From contig NC_091014.1 in NCBI RefSeq assembly GCF_041296385.1, forward strand, positions 19,629,578 to 19,693,577: a stretch of 64,000 nt of DNA, written 5' to 3'. The position numbers were made by a program, and so were the translations under genes. Below are positions 1-12,017 of this stretch, in pieces. Numbering within the stretch: the stretch's first letter is position 1; the number at the start of each line of letters is the position of its first letter. Below the pieces are notes generated by a model that was given only the letters and a program-made list of their open reading frames with translations, did no database searches and was not told where the DNA came from. The stretch comes from Aphelocoma coerulescens. Taxonomy: Eukaryota > Chordata > Aves > Passeriformes > Corvidae.

Positions 1-689
1 TTTTAGGCAGGAAGGATGAGGGAATTTGAGGCTTGGGAGAGAAGGGACTGAGGACAGCATGGTGTGAGGGAGAAAGTAGGGTTACCAGTCTGGGGAATAT
101 TATTTTCTGGGCTCTGATGTCAGAGAAGAGGCACACACAGTGAGAACTGCCTCCCTGTCCAAAGAACAGCTCTTCTCTTTTTTCTCTATTTGTAGAAATT
201 AAAATAGCATTGTTTTGGATAGAATAATCCAGAGATTACCTTTAAAGTCAGAATGACATGAATTCCAAGTGATCTGTGGAATTATTGTGCCATATGAAAA
301 TTCTCTACATGACAGCCAATTTGACAGACTGAAACTTAGTGTTTCTGGACTTGTTTCACACAGAAAGCGTGCCCAATAAATCCCACTTTTAAACCAGACA
401 CTCTTCCATACAATGACATGCATCAATTTAATTTTCACTATTTCTTTAAATATCTCTTCTCTGTAGGAAACCAGTCCCAAATCCTTCTGTCAGATCCCAG
501 ATCCTTCAGTAGATGGCCAGATAATCCTACTCTCCTTATGCTATGAGCACTGAATTTGCATAAATTCATGTCAGCATATTATAGCTTTGCTCTGCTTTTC
601 TTTCTGGATAGGGCAACACTGAGCTCTCTTAAAATCCTATCTGTAATACACGGTTGTTTACAAACCACTTGATACAGAAGTCACAGCAC
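1..689. other. No gene or repeat recognised
   Basis: Ordinary AT-rich sequence. The only open frame of note is 93 codons on the minus strand (199-480), within chance length and with no recognisable domain. Confidence 0.5.
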
Positions 690-803
690 ATATTTGTGTT
701 GGCTGATAATCCCTTGTCAATGATGGATGAAGATCAGGTGTCATTTCTGATTCTTTTGAATGTGTCAGCTGCCTCCAGTACTGTTGACCATGAACTGACC
801 TGC
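690..803 (+). mobile_element. L2-like LINE reverse transcriptase relic
   Basis: In the plus frame running 654-839, residues 17-48 read like the conserved part of a LINE-2-type reverse transcriptase. A run LILLNVSAASSTVDHEL (about 747-797) matches the family pattern LxLLDLSAAFDTVDHxIL, which carries the first catalytic aspartate (motif A). Here that aspartate is Asn and the F-D pair is S-S, so the copy cannot be active. Nothing recognisable continues on either side, so this is a short, old, truncated fragment. It is seen at protein level only; the L2 assignment over another CR1-clade LINE is from memory of the motif. Confidence 0.55.
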
Positions 804-3800
804 ACTCTGGCAGTCTGGAAGCAAGGACAAATGGGATGAGTTGTGGAGCTCAGAGTAATGTGCAGCTTTGAGCCCTGAAGCATGTTGGCAGTGGGTTGAG
901 GCAGGGATCATTATTAACATCTCTTCTGTGTTAAAAGAAACTCAGATGATTTTTCATTTCACAGAATTTTTATTAATATGTTTACCTATTAGCATTTTGA
1001 TAATGCAGCTTTGGCACTTATATAAGTCTCTGCTTGCTTGCCACATAAATTTTTAAAAAAATCCTGTAAGTTTACACAAAATATTTTCTACAAATATTTT
1101 CCCCCACAGTCTTTTGCCTTTAGCTCATACTTCCTTCAGCTGACTCAAAAATAGATGAAAAAAGTCTCTGTACAGCAAGCTCTGAAATGCCACCCACCTT
1201 CCCCCTCAATAAGCAACTAAACTAGTCTCTGTTGGACCTGGGAGTATGGGATAGGTTTTATAACCAAAGATGGAGGCAATTCTGCTAGATAGTTCCTCTC
1301 ATCCTTTTTGGTTCCATTGCCACTATCTCTCCTGCTCTCAGGGAGATGTTGCAGCATACTAATTTCTTCGGTTCAGTCAGAATTTGGGTTATACACAGCT
1401 CCAGGGGTCTCTTCCATTCTATATACCCAATTTAAATGATGGGGGAGGAGAGAAGGATTGCCTGTGCTTTTCTGCCTCCACTTCTCTATTCTCTGTGCAA
1501 AGTTGCCTCTAAGTTGCAGACCAAAAATCAACAGTCTGAAGTCCACCTGGAAACAGCTGACAACTACTCAAACATGGGTTCAAGCACTGCCTGTGTGTAC
1601 AGCTCCCCTTGGGAAATGCGTGTGAGCCATCCGACAGAACCACCACGTGATCCCAGCATCAAGGGATACCTGGAGAATTTTGCATCCAAAGGGGCAAAAG
1701 CATGGACGACACTGATAACCCAGTCTGAAGGGAACTAGTTTCTTGATGCAATTCCTATGGCAAGGCAGATTATGCCATGTTAGGTCAAGCTTGGGAGGAG
1801 CCCATGTTTAAACTGCTTGTCAGGTGCAAATATGAGATAAATAGACACAAACTTCTCTACCTTGCATTTACTGCCCTTCCAGATGCAATTAGTCAGAGGT
1901 AGGTAATTAGGTGGAGAGATAACTCAATGATTAATAGCAAAATCAGATCAGATCAGACATGCTGAGTAAGCACTATGGGGACAGGAAACTTTGCATTTTA
2001 CAAAAAGGTCCAGTAGAGGGATTTTCCTTTCCTTTCAAAGATTCAGTTATACAACAGCATAGATCTATGGTTAGACATGGCCTGTGAAATCCTACTATAG
2101 TAATAGACAGTTAAATCCATGCCCTCTACCAAGAGAAATAAGACATTATCTCATTGCTTCCATACATTATACTAATTTCTCTAGTTATTTGCTGAAGAGG
2201 AAAAAAAAAATAAGGTGGTTGATTACACAATCCTGACATTTGCCCACTTGCTGCTGCTTTTTTTGGCCCCTCTTGAGCTAGAAAGACATGAGTGTTGGGA
2301 AGCAAACGGGTTTCCCTGAGGACCCTGAACTAGGGCCGTGCCACAGCCAACAGCTTCAGCCACTTGGAAAAAGTGCAATGTTGTGTCTTCCAAAAACTGT
2401 TCCCAGGGCTTCATAATATTTGATGATTAGACCAGGGCTGTTTACTGGAGGGTGGCAGCTATGCTTGGTCCAGACTTGTTGCTTTATTATGCCCTGGCTC
2501 AATCTGTTTGTGCAACACTTTGCATGTGGTGATAAAGCCAGTAAAACATTGGCCATGGTGTAGTGCTATTTAGTAAACTATGAAAGTCTTTGCTCTTTCC
2601 AGAATGCTAAGCATAGATGGATTTCAACTGCTTGAAGTTTTATAAGAAATAAAATGACTATGTGTAATTGATTACTGTTAGATTGGTCCATTATCTGACC
2701 TCAAATCTGCCCAATTATGTTATAATACTCCACCTCAGCCTTCCCTTCATCACCTTCCCCAGCCATCTTCTCCATCAGCTGTTAGTAAGCACTTCTATGT
2801 TTTCTCTGTAAGACATCTACCCAAGGTTCCAGAGGCAGGTGCAGGAGACAGACACAGCTGCACAGGATTGTTTTAACATCAACTCTGTGTTTTCCCGTTG
2901 TAAAGTGTTTCCAAAGTTTGTTTTCCTTAGTGAAATGAAAACAACAAAGAGAGTAAATCTGGTTGTGCAACTTTTTGTGTAACTTTTACTTACAATTTTT
3001 GTTGTAAGTCTTTAGTTGACTAGGTTTCTTTGGTTTAGTTTTGTTTTTCATTATTCTATAATCTTCTGTGGCTTGAGACAACAGGGATTGAGTTTCATTT
3101 ATGTAGACAAGTTATACAAGGAACATTACCACAGCAACTAAAATCCTGATTTATAAGACAAAACATAGCTCCCTCCTCTATTTAAACAGGATTTACAGGT
3201 ATTTCCTAATCCTACATCCACAGTTACTTTGATTTCCAAACGAAGTGCTGCCTATATTATTAATAGTACTGTCACCTTGACTGATGCAAATTCAACTGTC
3301 TGTTTTATGCCACTTGAAGGGTTGGCTTTTCAATTTCAAATTTTCTGGTTCTCATCTTCCTATGCCCTGAGCCAAAACACTGTCCTAGAAATATTTACGT
3401 TACATTTAGTATTTCCTGAAAAGCACTCATTGTGGCAGGGTCAGTATGACTGTCCCTTTGATTTTCTTCTCTGAGTAACAGACAGGTAGTACTCTTTCCC
3501 TGAGAAAGGATTTTGTCAATCACATATCGTGATCTCATTATGGGATGTGTTTTAATTACCTTTTCCTGGTTTTTTTTATGTCTGAAGTATGGTAATCCAT
3601 GTTACTATCCAACCATGCAAGAAAAAAGCCCCCTCCAAAATCCAAGACAAGCCTGGGATGAAAGGCTGAATCCCTGCTCAGTTTCACATTTTCTGTCATG
3701 CAGATCAGTCCCCATAGTCTCTATTTTAGCTCCTGAACTTCAAAACAGGGAATCACACCCCTCAACTTTGCAGACCTCTGTCAGGCTATGAAATGTTCAA

Positions 3801-4977
3801 GTACCCTTCCCTAGTGTAACTGTGGCAAGGGTAGGAGTGACATCAGTTCCTGTGCTGGGAGCTTGTGTAGATTTCCCTATCATAGCAGAAAAATTAGCCC
3901 ACACTGTCTTGATTAAGTTGTGTGCAAATCCAGGAGGTGTTGGATAGTTTGGGTGGTGTTTCTTGTTTAAGCAGTTGTTGTCACATCCTCCAGGGGCTAG
4001 CTAGTGAGCAGACTGATGTAGCAGTAGCAGTAATATGTCCTGAAGCTTGAAACCCCCAGGGACGTTAAAAATTACTCGTCTCAGAAATACCAGATAAATT
4101 TTCAAATAAAGATTGCATTTTGGACTCATTTATGTGCAACCTACCCTCCCCCCTATTTCTGACCCTGAAAGACAAAGTCACAAAGACCCAGCCTTATTCA
4201 CTGGAATGTGAAATTCTAAGAGCTTACTGGATTGAACCTTTACAAAAAATCCTTCTGGTTTGAGGCACTTCCCATTAAAAAAGTAGGAAGAAAGTTTACA
4301 AAAGAAAACTACTCTATAAATTTAGGGAAAAAAAATAATACCTCAGTTGCAAATATATGCACTTGAAATACAAGCAGAACTCAGCTGATAGCAAAGACAT
4401 GATACAATTCCAGTTAGTTTGTGAGATTGCATCAGCTGAGAGCGTGCAGGATGGCTAGGAGCAGGTAAAATGGGCCTGTGGCATGGGGGCCCTGTCATTC
4501 AGCTTACAGAAAATTGCATTTTCTACATCTATGGGAAAATGAGAGATTGTGCCACCCATGATCTCCCTTACCATCATAAGAGCACCTGTTGCAGCTTGAC
4601 TAATGGTATAAATGTAGGTGTGAACCTCATCAAGTCCAGACTTATCTCCTGCAGGATGGTGAGCATAAGCTTAGCAGAAGTAAAGGGAGAGCCAGGCATC
4701 TACAGACCTGCAGTGTGCACAGGTCAGGGTGCTGTGTCAGCCTGGCCTTGATTGTACTGCCCACCTGCCTTTGGGCTGGTGCCATGTAGCACTGGAAACC
4801 TGATTCCTGGAACAAGACTCCTGGATATTCTGCCACATGCAGAGAGGGCTTTTCTGCTCTTTGTGGGAAAGTTTCTATCTGTAGTCTGATTGCTGATGGC
4901 CAGCACAGTCAAAGTTTCTTTCTGGTATCAGAATAGTAACACATTAAAAACATTAAAACCTGGTGAACATTAAAACT
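804..4977. other. About 4.2 kb without a recognised gene
   Basis: Only short chance-length frames occur (100 codons at 1436-1738, 92 at 3513-3791, 93 at 4470-4751), with no domain I recognise. A small (ATCAG)3 run lies at 1942-1956. Near 4942-4977 the octamer-like string ACATTAAAA occurs three times just before the inverted repeat arm. Confidence 0.45.
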
Positions 4978-4999
4978 TTGTGACATTGGGGCACTGACT
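4978..4999. repeat. Left arm of a perfect 22-bp inverted repeat
   Basis: These 22 bases are the exact reverse complement of 5913-5934. The core reads TGACATTGGGGCACTGAC. The match stops at both ends of the 22 bp, although short similarities (an AAAATAGA string) may continue inward with gaps. No target-site duplication is visible outside the arms. It could be the terminal repeat of an old non-autonomous DNA transposon or a local inverted duplication. Confidence 0.85.
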
Positions 5000-5912
5000 G
5001 GTGAATATTTTCCGTGGATCAGCTACATTGCCTTTGAAAATAGAGGCTGGACGTGTCTTCAAAACTCATGAAAATGAAGAGCACCTTGTTAAGAGTAAAG
5101 CTTTTTAAAAGGGACTCAGACTGACTTTTATTTTCACTTTTTCTTCTGTTTGAACATTTGCAAACACTTATTGGTCTTCCTATGCAACAAAAATAACTGA
5201 AAGAAAGTAGAAACAGCAATACAGAGCCTAATATATGCAATTGAAGGTATGCTTTGTTTTCATCAACCACAGAAAATAGCTGTAAAAAAAGGCTAAGGTG
5301 ACCATCAAGGTTAAGAGTATAATAATATAATGCAAATAGTTTTTGTTTGCTTGTTCATTAGTCGTTAACTAGCACATCTGTAATCCTCTATTTGCTGATA
5401 ATTTAGACTATGGTCATGTGAATTCACTAAAAACCCTGGACTTAGTTACAGAACCTCCTAATGTCCAACAACGTGATATTTCCAAGAACAGATAGATGAG
5501 TGTCTGTGTTAATTTACTGTCTGTCTACCTGGAACAGGCCAGTCACTGATCAAACACACACTGAGGACTAATCAATAAAGAGCCATATCTTTGATCTATT
5601 TGGTGCTGTTTCTGACTACATAAAGTAATGCTCTTAATGAAACATGGCTCTCTTACTTTTTCAGTGTAAAATCTTGTGTTTCAAATGGTTGCTTATTTAA
5701 ACACTTATGAAATTATGACAAGAAGTTGCTTTTGTTTGCTTGTTTCAAACAGTGCAATAGCAGCTTGCTCATGTTGCTCTTAACTGGTTTAAGGTTCTGT
5801 TTAGAAGTTTTCATATGTGACCCAGAAGTCATGTTTTGATCTTTGGCAATAGCAAATGGGAGGATTTCCTAAAGATACAATTTACATCTATTTTGTAATG
5901 TTAAAAGGGTCA
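5000..5912. other. 913-bp interior of the inverted repeat
   Basis: AT-rich interior with no transposase-like frame; the longest is 83 codons on the minus strand (5019-5270) with no recognisable motif. If the arms are transposon ends, this would be a non-autonomous element of 957 bp in total. Confidence 0.4.
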
Positions 5913-5934
5913 AGTCAGTGCCCCAATGTCACAA
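5913..5934. repeat. Right arm of a perfect 22-bp inverted repeat
   Basis: Exact reverse complement of 4978-4999. The sequence to its right (5970-6035) faintly resembles the conserved core of a reverse-strand MIR/L2 repeat, so the arm might lie inside an older repeat rather than mark a transposon end. Confidence 0.85.
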
Positions 5935-8900
5935 GATACAATTGCTGAATTCTCTTGGGATGAATCCTGGCTTAGCTGATGGAAGAGCTAGGACCAGCAC
6001 TGGCCATCTGTGTGCTGTCAGTCTGCTTTGACCTTGCCTCACACATGTATATTTTATTTTCTTGCAGAGTAATCAAACATGTCTGTTCACTAGCACTGAA
6101 CACCCTCTGCTCTTAGCTGTCTAAATGGTTTTTAAAAATCACAAGGGACTACCCCCACTGCACCATCACTCCAAGTGCTGCCTCCCTGACAAGTATCTCA
6201 CTGGCCTCTTCATAGTTCTTTTGCAAATACCAATTGAAACAAACTAATCTTTCACTGGCTTTAAGCTATCTGCTGTAAAGGATGCTAAGGTGTTTTATTG
6301 TTTCCCAGACAATATCTGCCACAGCGAGCTGAAATGACTCTGAATTTAAGTATGAAAGCAGAAATTCACTCTTCCTTGCCAGGTATAGTTTTATTTTGTG
6401 TTGGCAGACTGTACAGACTTTATAGACTTGCTAGACTTCCTTCTGGTGTTCCTACCATTTGGGATGGGCGAAACTGTTCTCCAGTAAAAATAAAAATAAG
6501 ATAAGGCTGCTGTCAATGCCTTTCTAGACTTCTCTCTGCTCTCCCCTCCTGCCCAGCACATGCTGCAGATGTGAAGAATTTCTACAGAAGGTTTAAGTGA
6601 GTTATGGATATAACAACCTCTCTTATACCCTCCAGATCTATTTTCTGGCTCACCTAGATCATAGCCTTGGCTGGAGCGTACCAGAACTCCTTGTTGGCTT
6701 GTATGTCCACCAAAGAAAAATCAGCCATGTGTAGGGAGAGAAGGGGGAAAGGGAGAGGCAGAAGCTGATTCCTGCTTTAACTCCTGCCAATATATTTTTC
6801 ATAGTGACTCTCACCTATAAAATGATGCTGGAGGTGTTCTCAGGAAATGTAGAGAAGGTATTTTCCCCTCTAATCTCTCTCAGAGGATAGGTAACTGTGC
6901 ATTAGCAAGAAGGACATGGAGCAGTGTTGGATTCTCAAGTGTTCTTGCTGGCACTACAAGCCCACGCTGCTATCTGGGGAGGGTGCTCCTGAGAGGTGTC
7001 ATCCTCAGTGAGTCACAAAAGGTACACAAGCTAAATTGATGGGGCAGGGTGTGCTGTGGGGAGGACAGAGAGGCAGAAGCAAGATCCTTGGGTTGATTAA
7101 TCAGCTGGGAAGAAGCTGACTTCTCAGAACTGAGATATTAATTAAAATGCTCATTTGCATTTTAAAACACAGCTCAGGATATGATTTACATACTGCTATG
7201 AGGTATTGATTAGTACCTCACTTTGCAAGTTGGGACTGAGACTTGTGGCACCCAGGTGGTTCTTTCAGTCTTTCTTAGAGTGGGCCACCATTCTGGAATT
7301 GCTTATCAATTCACAAAATATTGAGCACTTGACACACATTTTCTAGTTCATGTGTTCCTTGTGCCTCTTTATGAGTTGATATATTCTCATCCTGGTCATC
7401 ATCAGTTCTCTTCTTATGAAGGCCAATTAAATAAATCCACAGTGAAGGACAGAAGAGTGGGATAATGGCAACGGTTAGCAGAGAGGAGGGGTGAATAAAC
7501 CCTAAATGCTTTATGGCAAAACTACAAAATGGTGAGGGCAGTAGCAACAGATTTTTGGTACAGAAAACCATGGTGACTGTGTTTTACAGTATAACAAAGT
7601 GTTACTGTGTTATTACTACAGAACTTGGACAACTGTTTGGTCCCCAGACCAAAACACTCCTGGGCATCCATGGGAGCAGCTTCTGGGCACAGGTCCATGG
7701 AAACTTTTTGTTCTGATTTGAATGTCATAGTTGATTTTAGGTTTTTCTGGGGTTGTCTGGTACTTGTGAGTAAGCCTCACAAAACTTAATCACTGGCAAT
7801 CTGTCAAAATGGAGTTAGGACCTCAGGCCTTCACCAGCAGGGACAAATCTTACACTGACCCCTTTCTAATTAGTAGATGAAAAATCTTCTTTGGTGCCCT
7901 TTAAATTTTCCTCTTATGTTTCTATTGACAGGATTTAGTTCATTTCATAATCATCAATGTTGATGAATCAGGTCCCCAAAACTATTAGGAACTTAAAGAT
8001 GCACTTATGTTAAAAAGAAAAAAGGTGGGAAATTCTATTCTTCCTAATTAATCTGAATAATAAGAAATCAAAGGAGTATCTTACCCATAATAAAAATAAA
8101 AAGAAAAATAGGCAATATTTTCATTGGATCTCTGGTCAAAAAATAAAGATAAAACTGACATATTTATTTGTACAAAGTTGATCATGCTCTTTCATATGCT
8201 TACAAAGTTAAATGTAATAAAAGGGGCCCAGGTTGTTGTGTATTTGTACTGAAAAAAGAGTTTTACATTGAAATCAGGAAAAAAAACCTGAAAAACACAG
8301 AGAAGAGTTCAGTAAGGTGACAAGCGTGTCTTTCAGCTGGAGCATTTCTAAGGAATGACAGTCAATACCTTGGGCCCTAGGTATCTACAGTGCTGAAAAG
8401 ATCAAATTGAGCATCAAATGTACTATAACACAATCACTTTTCTGTGAATATAATCGGCATTTTTGCAATTATGAAAACTCCTGATATCATTCTTATTTTG
8501 TGAAGTGTCTTACCAAAATTTATATACTTTTCTTTGTGATTTGTGTCAGTCACAACTCTAAGAGTTCTATTTATCTCCAGATTGATCCAACAGGTTCCCA
8601 AAGATTGGAGACATTTTAATTCTGACAAGTTTAAAGGATGTCTGTCTTTGAATAATTTTCCTAACTAGTAGTTGCTGGGAAATGAACCTCCATCAAAACC
8701 AGAACAATGATCTGCTTGACCTTTGAGATGTGAACCACACATTTAGCTCCTTGTATTTGAAAGTCCTCACAGTAAACAATTATTTGCTTGTTTATAGGTC
8801 ACTGCTTGAAGTATATTATTGGATACAGAAGCAAAAAAGAAAGAAGAATATGAAGGGAAAGCTGTTAATATCTTTTACTGACTGTTTTTCAGTTTCACTA

Positions 8901-9454
8901 TCTTGATGTTATACCTCTCTTCCTTTGGTTGTTGACCTTGTAAATATCTGATGCAAATACCTGTTCTTTATGGTAGATTTTGTTTATATGTTACAGCCTG
9001 TCACATGCCTTTATAGACCAGCACTTCAGACAAAATAAAAAAATCTCTGAGCTTTTTAAAGAATTATTTAATAAGACCAGGCAGACCTTTCATGGCTTCT
9101 TTGAGATGTTTTCTTCCAGTCAGACAGTATTCCTTGTACTTAACATGTTCTGCTATTTGCCTATGAACAGTCATTCAACCATAGAAGGAAAGCGACCAAA
9201 AGGTCACCTCAAATTTACCTTCATTTATGAGTCGAGTACTGGGGGAATCAGAATACAAGTGTGTATGAGACCACTCTCCTGCTGAATGAGCTGTGGTCCT
9301 GGGTACCAACTATTTCTCTTGGGTAGAAAATAAATCCTTGAAAGAGTGATATTGAAATCATCTTTTCCTATTAGGATCTGCAGCAAAATCAACGCACTTT
9401 TACTCAGAGATATATCAAAGCTGTCAAGGGGTCTAAGGTATTAGTATTGATTCC
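5935..9454. other. About 3.5 kb without a recognised gene
   Basis: No frame exceeds 90 codons and none looks like a known protein. At 6404-6440 the word AGACT recurs every 10-11 bases, giving a small RLYRLYRLARL run in one frame; I regard it as chance. No CR1 or LTR piece was recognised. Confidence 0.45.
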
Positions 9455-9530
9455 TGCATGAAGTTCTGGTTCTACTGAGTTCAACAGAAAAAATCCCATT
9501 GATCTCAATGAGGACAAGATTTCATTGCTT
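9455..9530. repeat. Ancient amniote interspersed repeat, fragment
   Basis: The segment around CCCATTGATCTCAATGAGG followed by ACAAGATTTCA matches a pattern common in bird, turtle and crocodile genomes, where CCATTGACTTCAATGGGGCC is followed by AGGATTTCA. The core is nearly self-complementary. Similar pieces occur at 11325-11425 and 38950-38992. I do not know its database name. Confidence 0.45.
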
Positions 9531-9987
9531 ATCTTTCCTTATTAATAACAATAGTAAATTTCAGACAGTCTCATTAAAATAACCTCATATTATATTACAT
9601 AGAAGGGTTTTCTTACCACTCATAATAAATAGTGGGAATAGAAGGGCAACAGAAAAGGCAGAAGTAATATGAATGTGAACAGGGATAGGAGCTGAGATTG
9701 CAAATATTAAGAGGTTATTAGTCCTTTTCATCCTTAGAGATATTAATGATCTCTGGTTTAATTCTCAAAGAACCCATTTTCTATTCTTGCATTCTTTTCC
9801 AGAATTAAGTTCAAATTTCCATGGGAAATATAAAAGGGATCAAGACTTATCTATATAACAATTTATAAGGCCTTCATTCACCACCAGCAGTTTCCTCTTT
9901 TGCTCTCAGATATTCATACAACATCTGAATGCCTTGAAAATGTAAATGAATTTATGCTATAGCCTCCTGGAGAATTAGAGGAGAAAT

Positions 9988-10100
9988 ATTATCTCTATTT
10001 TACAGCTGGAGAATGGAGACAGAGAGACTTTGTGATGTGCCTGAGGTCTCTCACTGGATTTTTCAAACTCTGTATTTAAACCACAACACTTTCTTGGCTT
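9988..10100 (-). mobile_element. MIR-type SINE relic, reverse strand
   Basis: The plus strand reads TTTTACAGCTGGAGAA, then GGAGACAGAGAGACTT and TGTGATGTGCCTGAGGTCTC. This follows, in order, the reverse complement of the MIR/core-SINE consensus (TTTTACAGATGAGGAAACTGAGGC, CAGAGAGGTTAAGTGACTTGCCCAAGGTCAC). The later part (TGTATTTAAACCACAACACTTT) resembles the tRNA-related end in a degraded form. MIRs are tRNA-derived amniote SINEs mobilised by L2. Divergence is high, as expected for a copy of this age. Confidence 0.6.
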
Positions 10101-11324
10101 CTGATTATCTTTGCTTTGGGGATTCTAGCTTATTTAAATTCTGTTCTCTTGAACGCTTTTCTGTAGGCCAAATCCATCCAAAACTGATTCTTAACCTCAG
10201 CAAATATCTGGAAAACCCCTTGTCCAGAAGAAATCTACAGTTTTTACTGGCTGCTGTAACTTGTAAGGCAATGAAAAGAGAGGCCAAAAACAGACTGTGA
10301 AGGATCTCAAAACGTCATTGAAAACATAATAAATGCCTACAGACTCAGACTTAACAGATTTCCTCATCTTAATTTTGCCTGCAATAGAGTTACTAGTAGT
10401 TCTTCGAACCGAACTTAAGTTATATTGTTTGCACTATTAAAGTTATTGGTATTTTGCCACTTTTTTTTTTTTTTTTTCTGAAGCTCTCTCCTTTTTAATT
10501 AACTGTGAGGAGTTTTTGGGCTACCTTTACATATAGCTTTCATTTTATGAGGGCTGGATTGCATTGTCATGATGCCTTTCACTTTGCAGTGAGTCTACAC
10601 ACCTCATAAATCTGTCTTGATTTAAAGACTTAAGAATGTAAGTGGCTGTTTTGTCTGCATTCTGTTCTGTAAGGAGGACAGGAACAGCCAGGTTTGCTGT
10701 GCTACTGCAAGGAGTAAGCTCCATTATGGGGTACTCAATGCTGCTGTGGTAGGACTGCTTCCAGTTCCCAGCTGTTTTGCTAAGGGCTAAGTGTGCTATA
10801 CCTACATATATTTACACATACCATCATTTACTAAGTGTTTTATTTGTTTTGTAATCAACTGCATCAAGCTAAGTTTTTTAAACTAGAGATTTACTCTTTC
10901 CCTAGGACCTACTTTGCACAAACCTAGTAGAATTCAGTTATGCCTTTGTGTAGGTGTTTATACAAAGCTAGTTTATTCTATATGACAGAACACACACATG
11001 AGTTTTGAAACCTCTATAATACAGAAACCTGCATCCTAAAAGAACCAGCATGCCTTCTCCCTGAGTACATTGAAAGCCAGCATGGTCATAAAGTGTTTTC
11101 CAGGCCTTACAAGGTGAGACATGCAGTAAAATGAAGCAAAAGAAATGAAGTTACTGGAAAGTTTCTTGATTCAGGAAGGATCAATACACACTGCTGTGGA
11201 CTCCTTTCCACCACTCTTGGCTTGGAGAACTATAGAGTGGAAGCTTTGGACTGAGCCTTGGGGATGAAGACTAAGGAAAAATCCATGGAGCAGAAGTCTT
11301 CTTCCCATAAAATTGCTGCTGTAA
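10101..11324. other. No gene recognised; one poly-T tract
   Basis: A 95-codon plus frame (10013-10300) overlaps the SINE relic and looks non-coding. A run of 17 T lies at 10461-10477. The rest is plain AT-rich DNA. Confidence 0.45.
10461..10477. repeat. T17 homopolymer
   Basis: Seventeen consecutive T residues, not attached to any recognised element. It may be a lone microsatellite or the degraded tail of a reverse-strand insertion. Confidence 0.9.
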
Positions 11325-11425
11325 ATAATATCTGGCTTTGATTCTCCTTTTACTTACACCCATTTCACATTATGGAAGTACTACTGACATATTGAATCTG
11401 TTACTGACTTCCTTAGGAATAACTA
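11325..11425. repeat. Ancient amniote interspersed repeat, fragment
   Basis: The plus strand reads CTGGCTTTGATTCTCCTTTT, then ACTTACACCCATTTCACA, then GGAAGTACTACTGACATATTGAA. This follows the widespread reptile/bird repeat pattern CTGATTCTCCTCTCACTTACACCAG, TTTACA, GGAGTAACTCCATTGACTTCAATGG. It has diverged considerably. It appears to belong to the same old family as the piece at 9455-9530. Confidence 0.45.
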
Positions 11426-11649
11426 AAGTTAGAGTTGGGTTCATTATATTTTTGTATGAAGCAGTCTGTCAGTGATAAGGCTGAAGGACTGAGTGAACTT
11501 ACTCTGTCATTTTCCTAGTTTCTTCTAGATAAAGACTCTTGGACATTTAGAAAGTGGAAAATTCTGGACACCACCAATGTTGATTGGTGCAACGCAATAT
11601 CTGCCTTTCAGCAACCTGAAATGTCTTCAAAATAGGCCCTGATTTGAGA

Positions 11650-11712
11650 AGGTGTTTGGATCAAATGGTTTCCAGGTGTCCTTCTAAACAGAATTGTTCA
11701 GTGATTCTGGGT
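11650..11712 (+). mobile_element. Possible degraded CR1 3' end
   Basis: TTTGGATCAAATGGTTTCCA followed by GGTGTCCTTCTAAACAG and GTTCAGTGATTCTGG resembles the CR1 terminus TTGGACTAGATGACCTCCAGAGGTCCCTTCCAACC ... GATTCTGTGATTCTG, with many mismatches. Only the terminal 60 bp or so are present. Confidence 0.35.
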
Positions 11713-11952
11713 TCCTACTCACTACTCACTGTAAAGCTATGACTATACAGAGACATGTCCATGACATTCCACATGCCCACGTTTCCCAGTGCTTCCAATT
11801 CCAGAACCTGGAAGTTTCCAAGTCAGGCTCTGCACTAGTCATGCTCTACACCTGAGTTAACGCACCCTGAGCAACATGGTACTGACACTGTCACCTTCTT
11901 TTGCTTCCACCAGCATCTCTCACTTTACCACCAGTCTGATACAAAGCATAAC

Positions 11953-12017
11953 CACAGAATCATAGAATATCCTGAGTTGGAAGGGACCCACAAGGATCAC
12001 AAGTCCAACTCCTGTTA
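11953..12017 (-). mobile_element. CR1 LINE 3'-end fragment
   Basis: On the plus strand CACAGAATCATAGAATATCC leads into TGAGTTGGAAGGGACCCACAAGGATCA and AAGTCCAACTCCTG. This is the reverse complement of the 3' end of a common avian CR1 subfamily, with the octamer-like AATCATAG at the terminus. CR1 is the main LINE of birds and usually inserts heavily 5'-truncated copies like this one. It carries no coding part. Confidence 0.9.

Noticed and set aside
5970..6040. MIR/L2 relic, reverse strand
   Set aside because: GATGGAAGAGCTAGGACCAG is faintly MIR-like, but no second block supports it.
6404..6440. 10-11 bp periodic AGACT words
   Set aside because: Four short words at helical spacing, too little to separate from chance.
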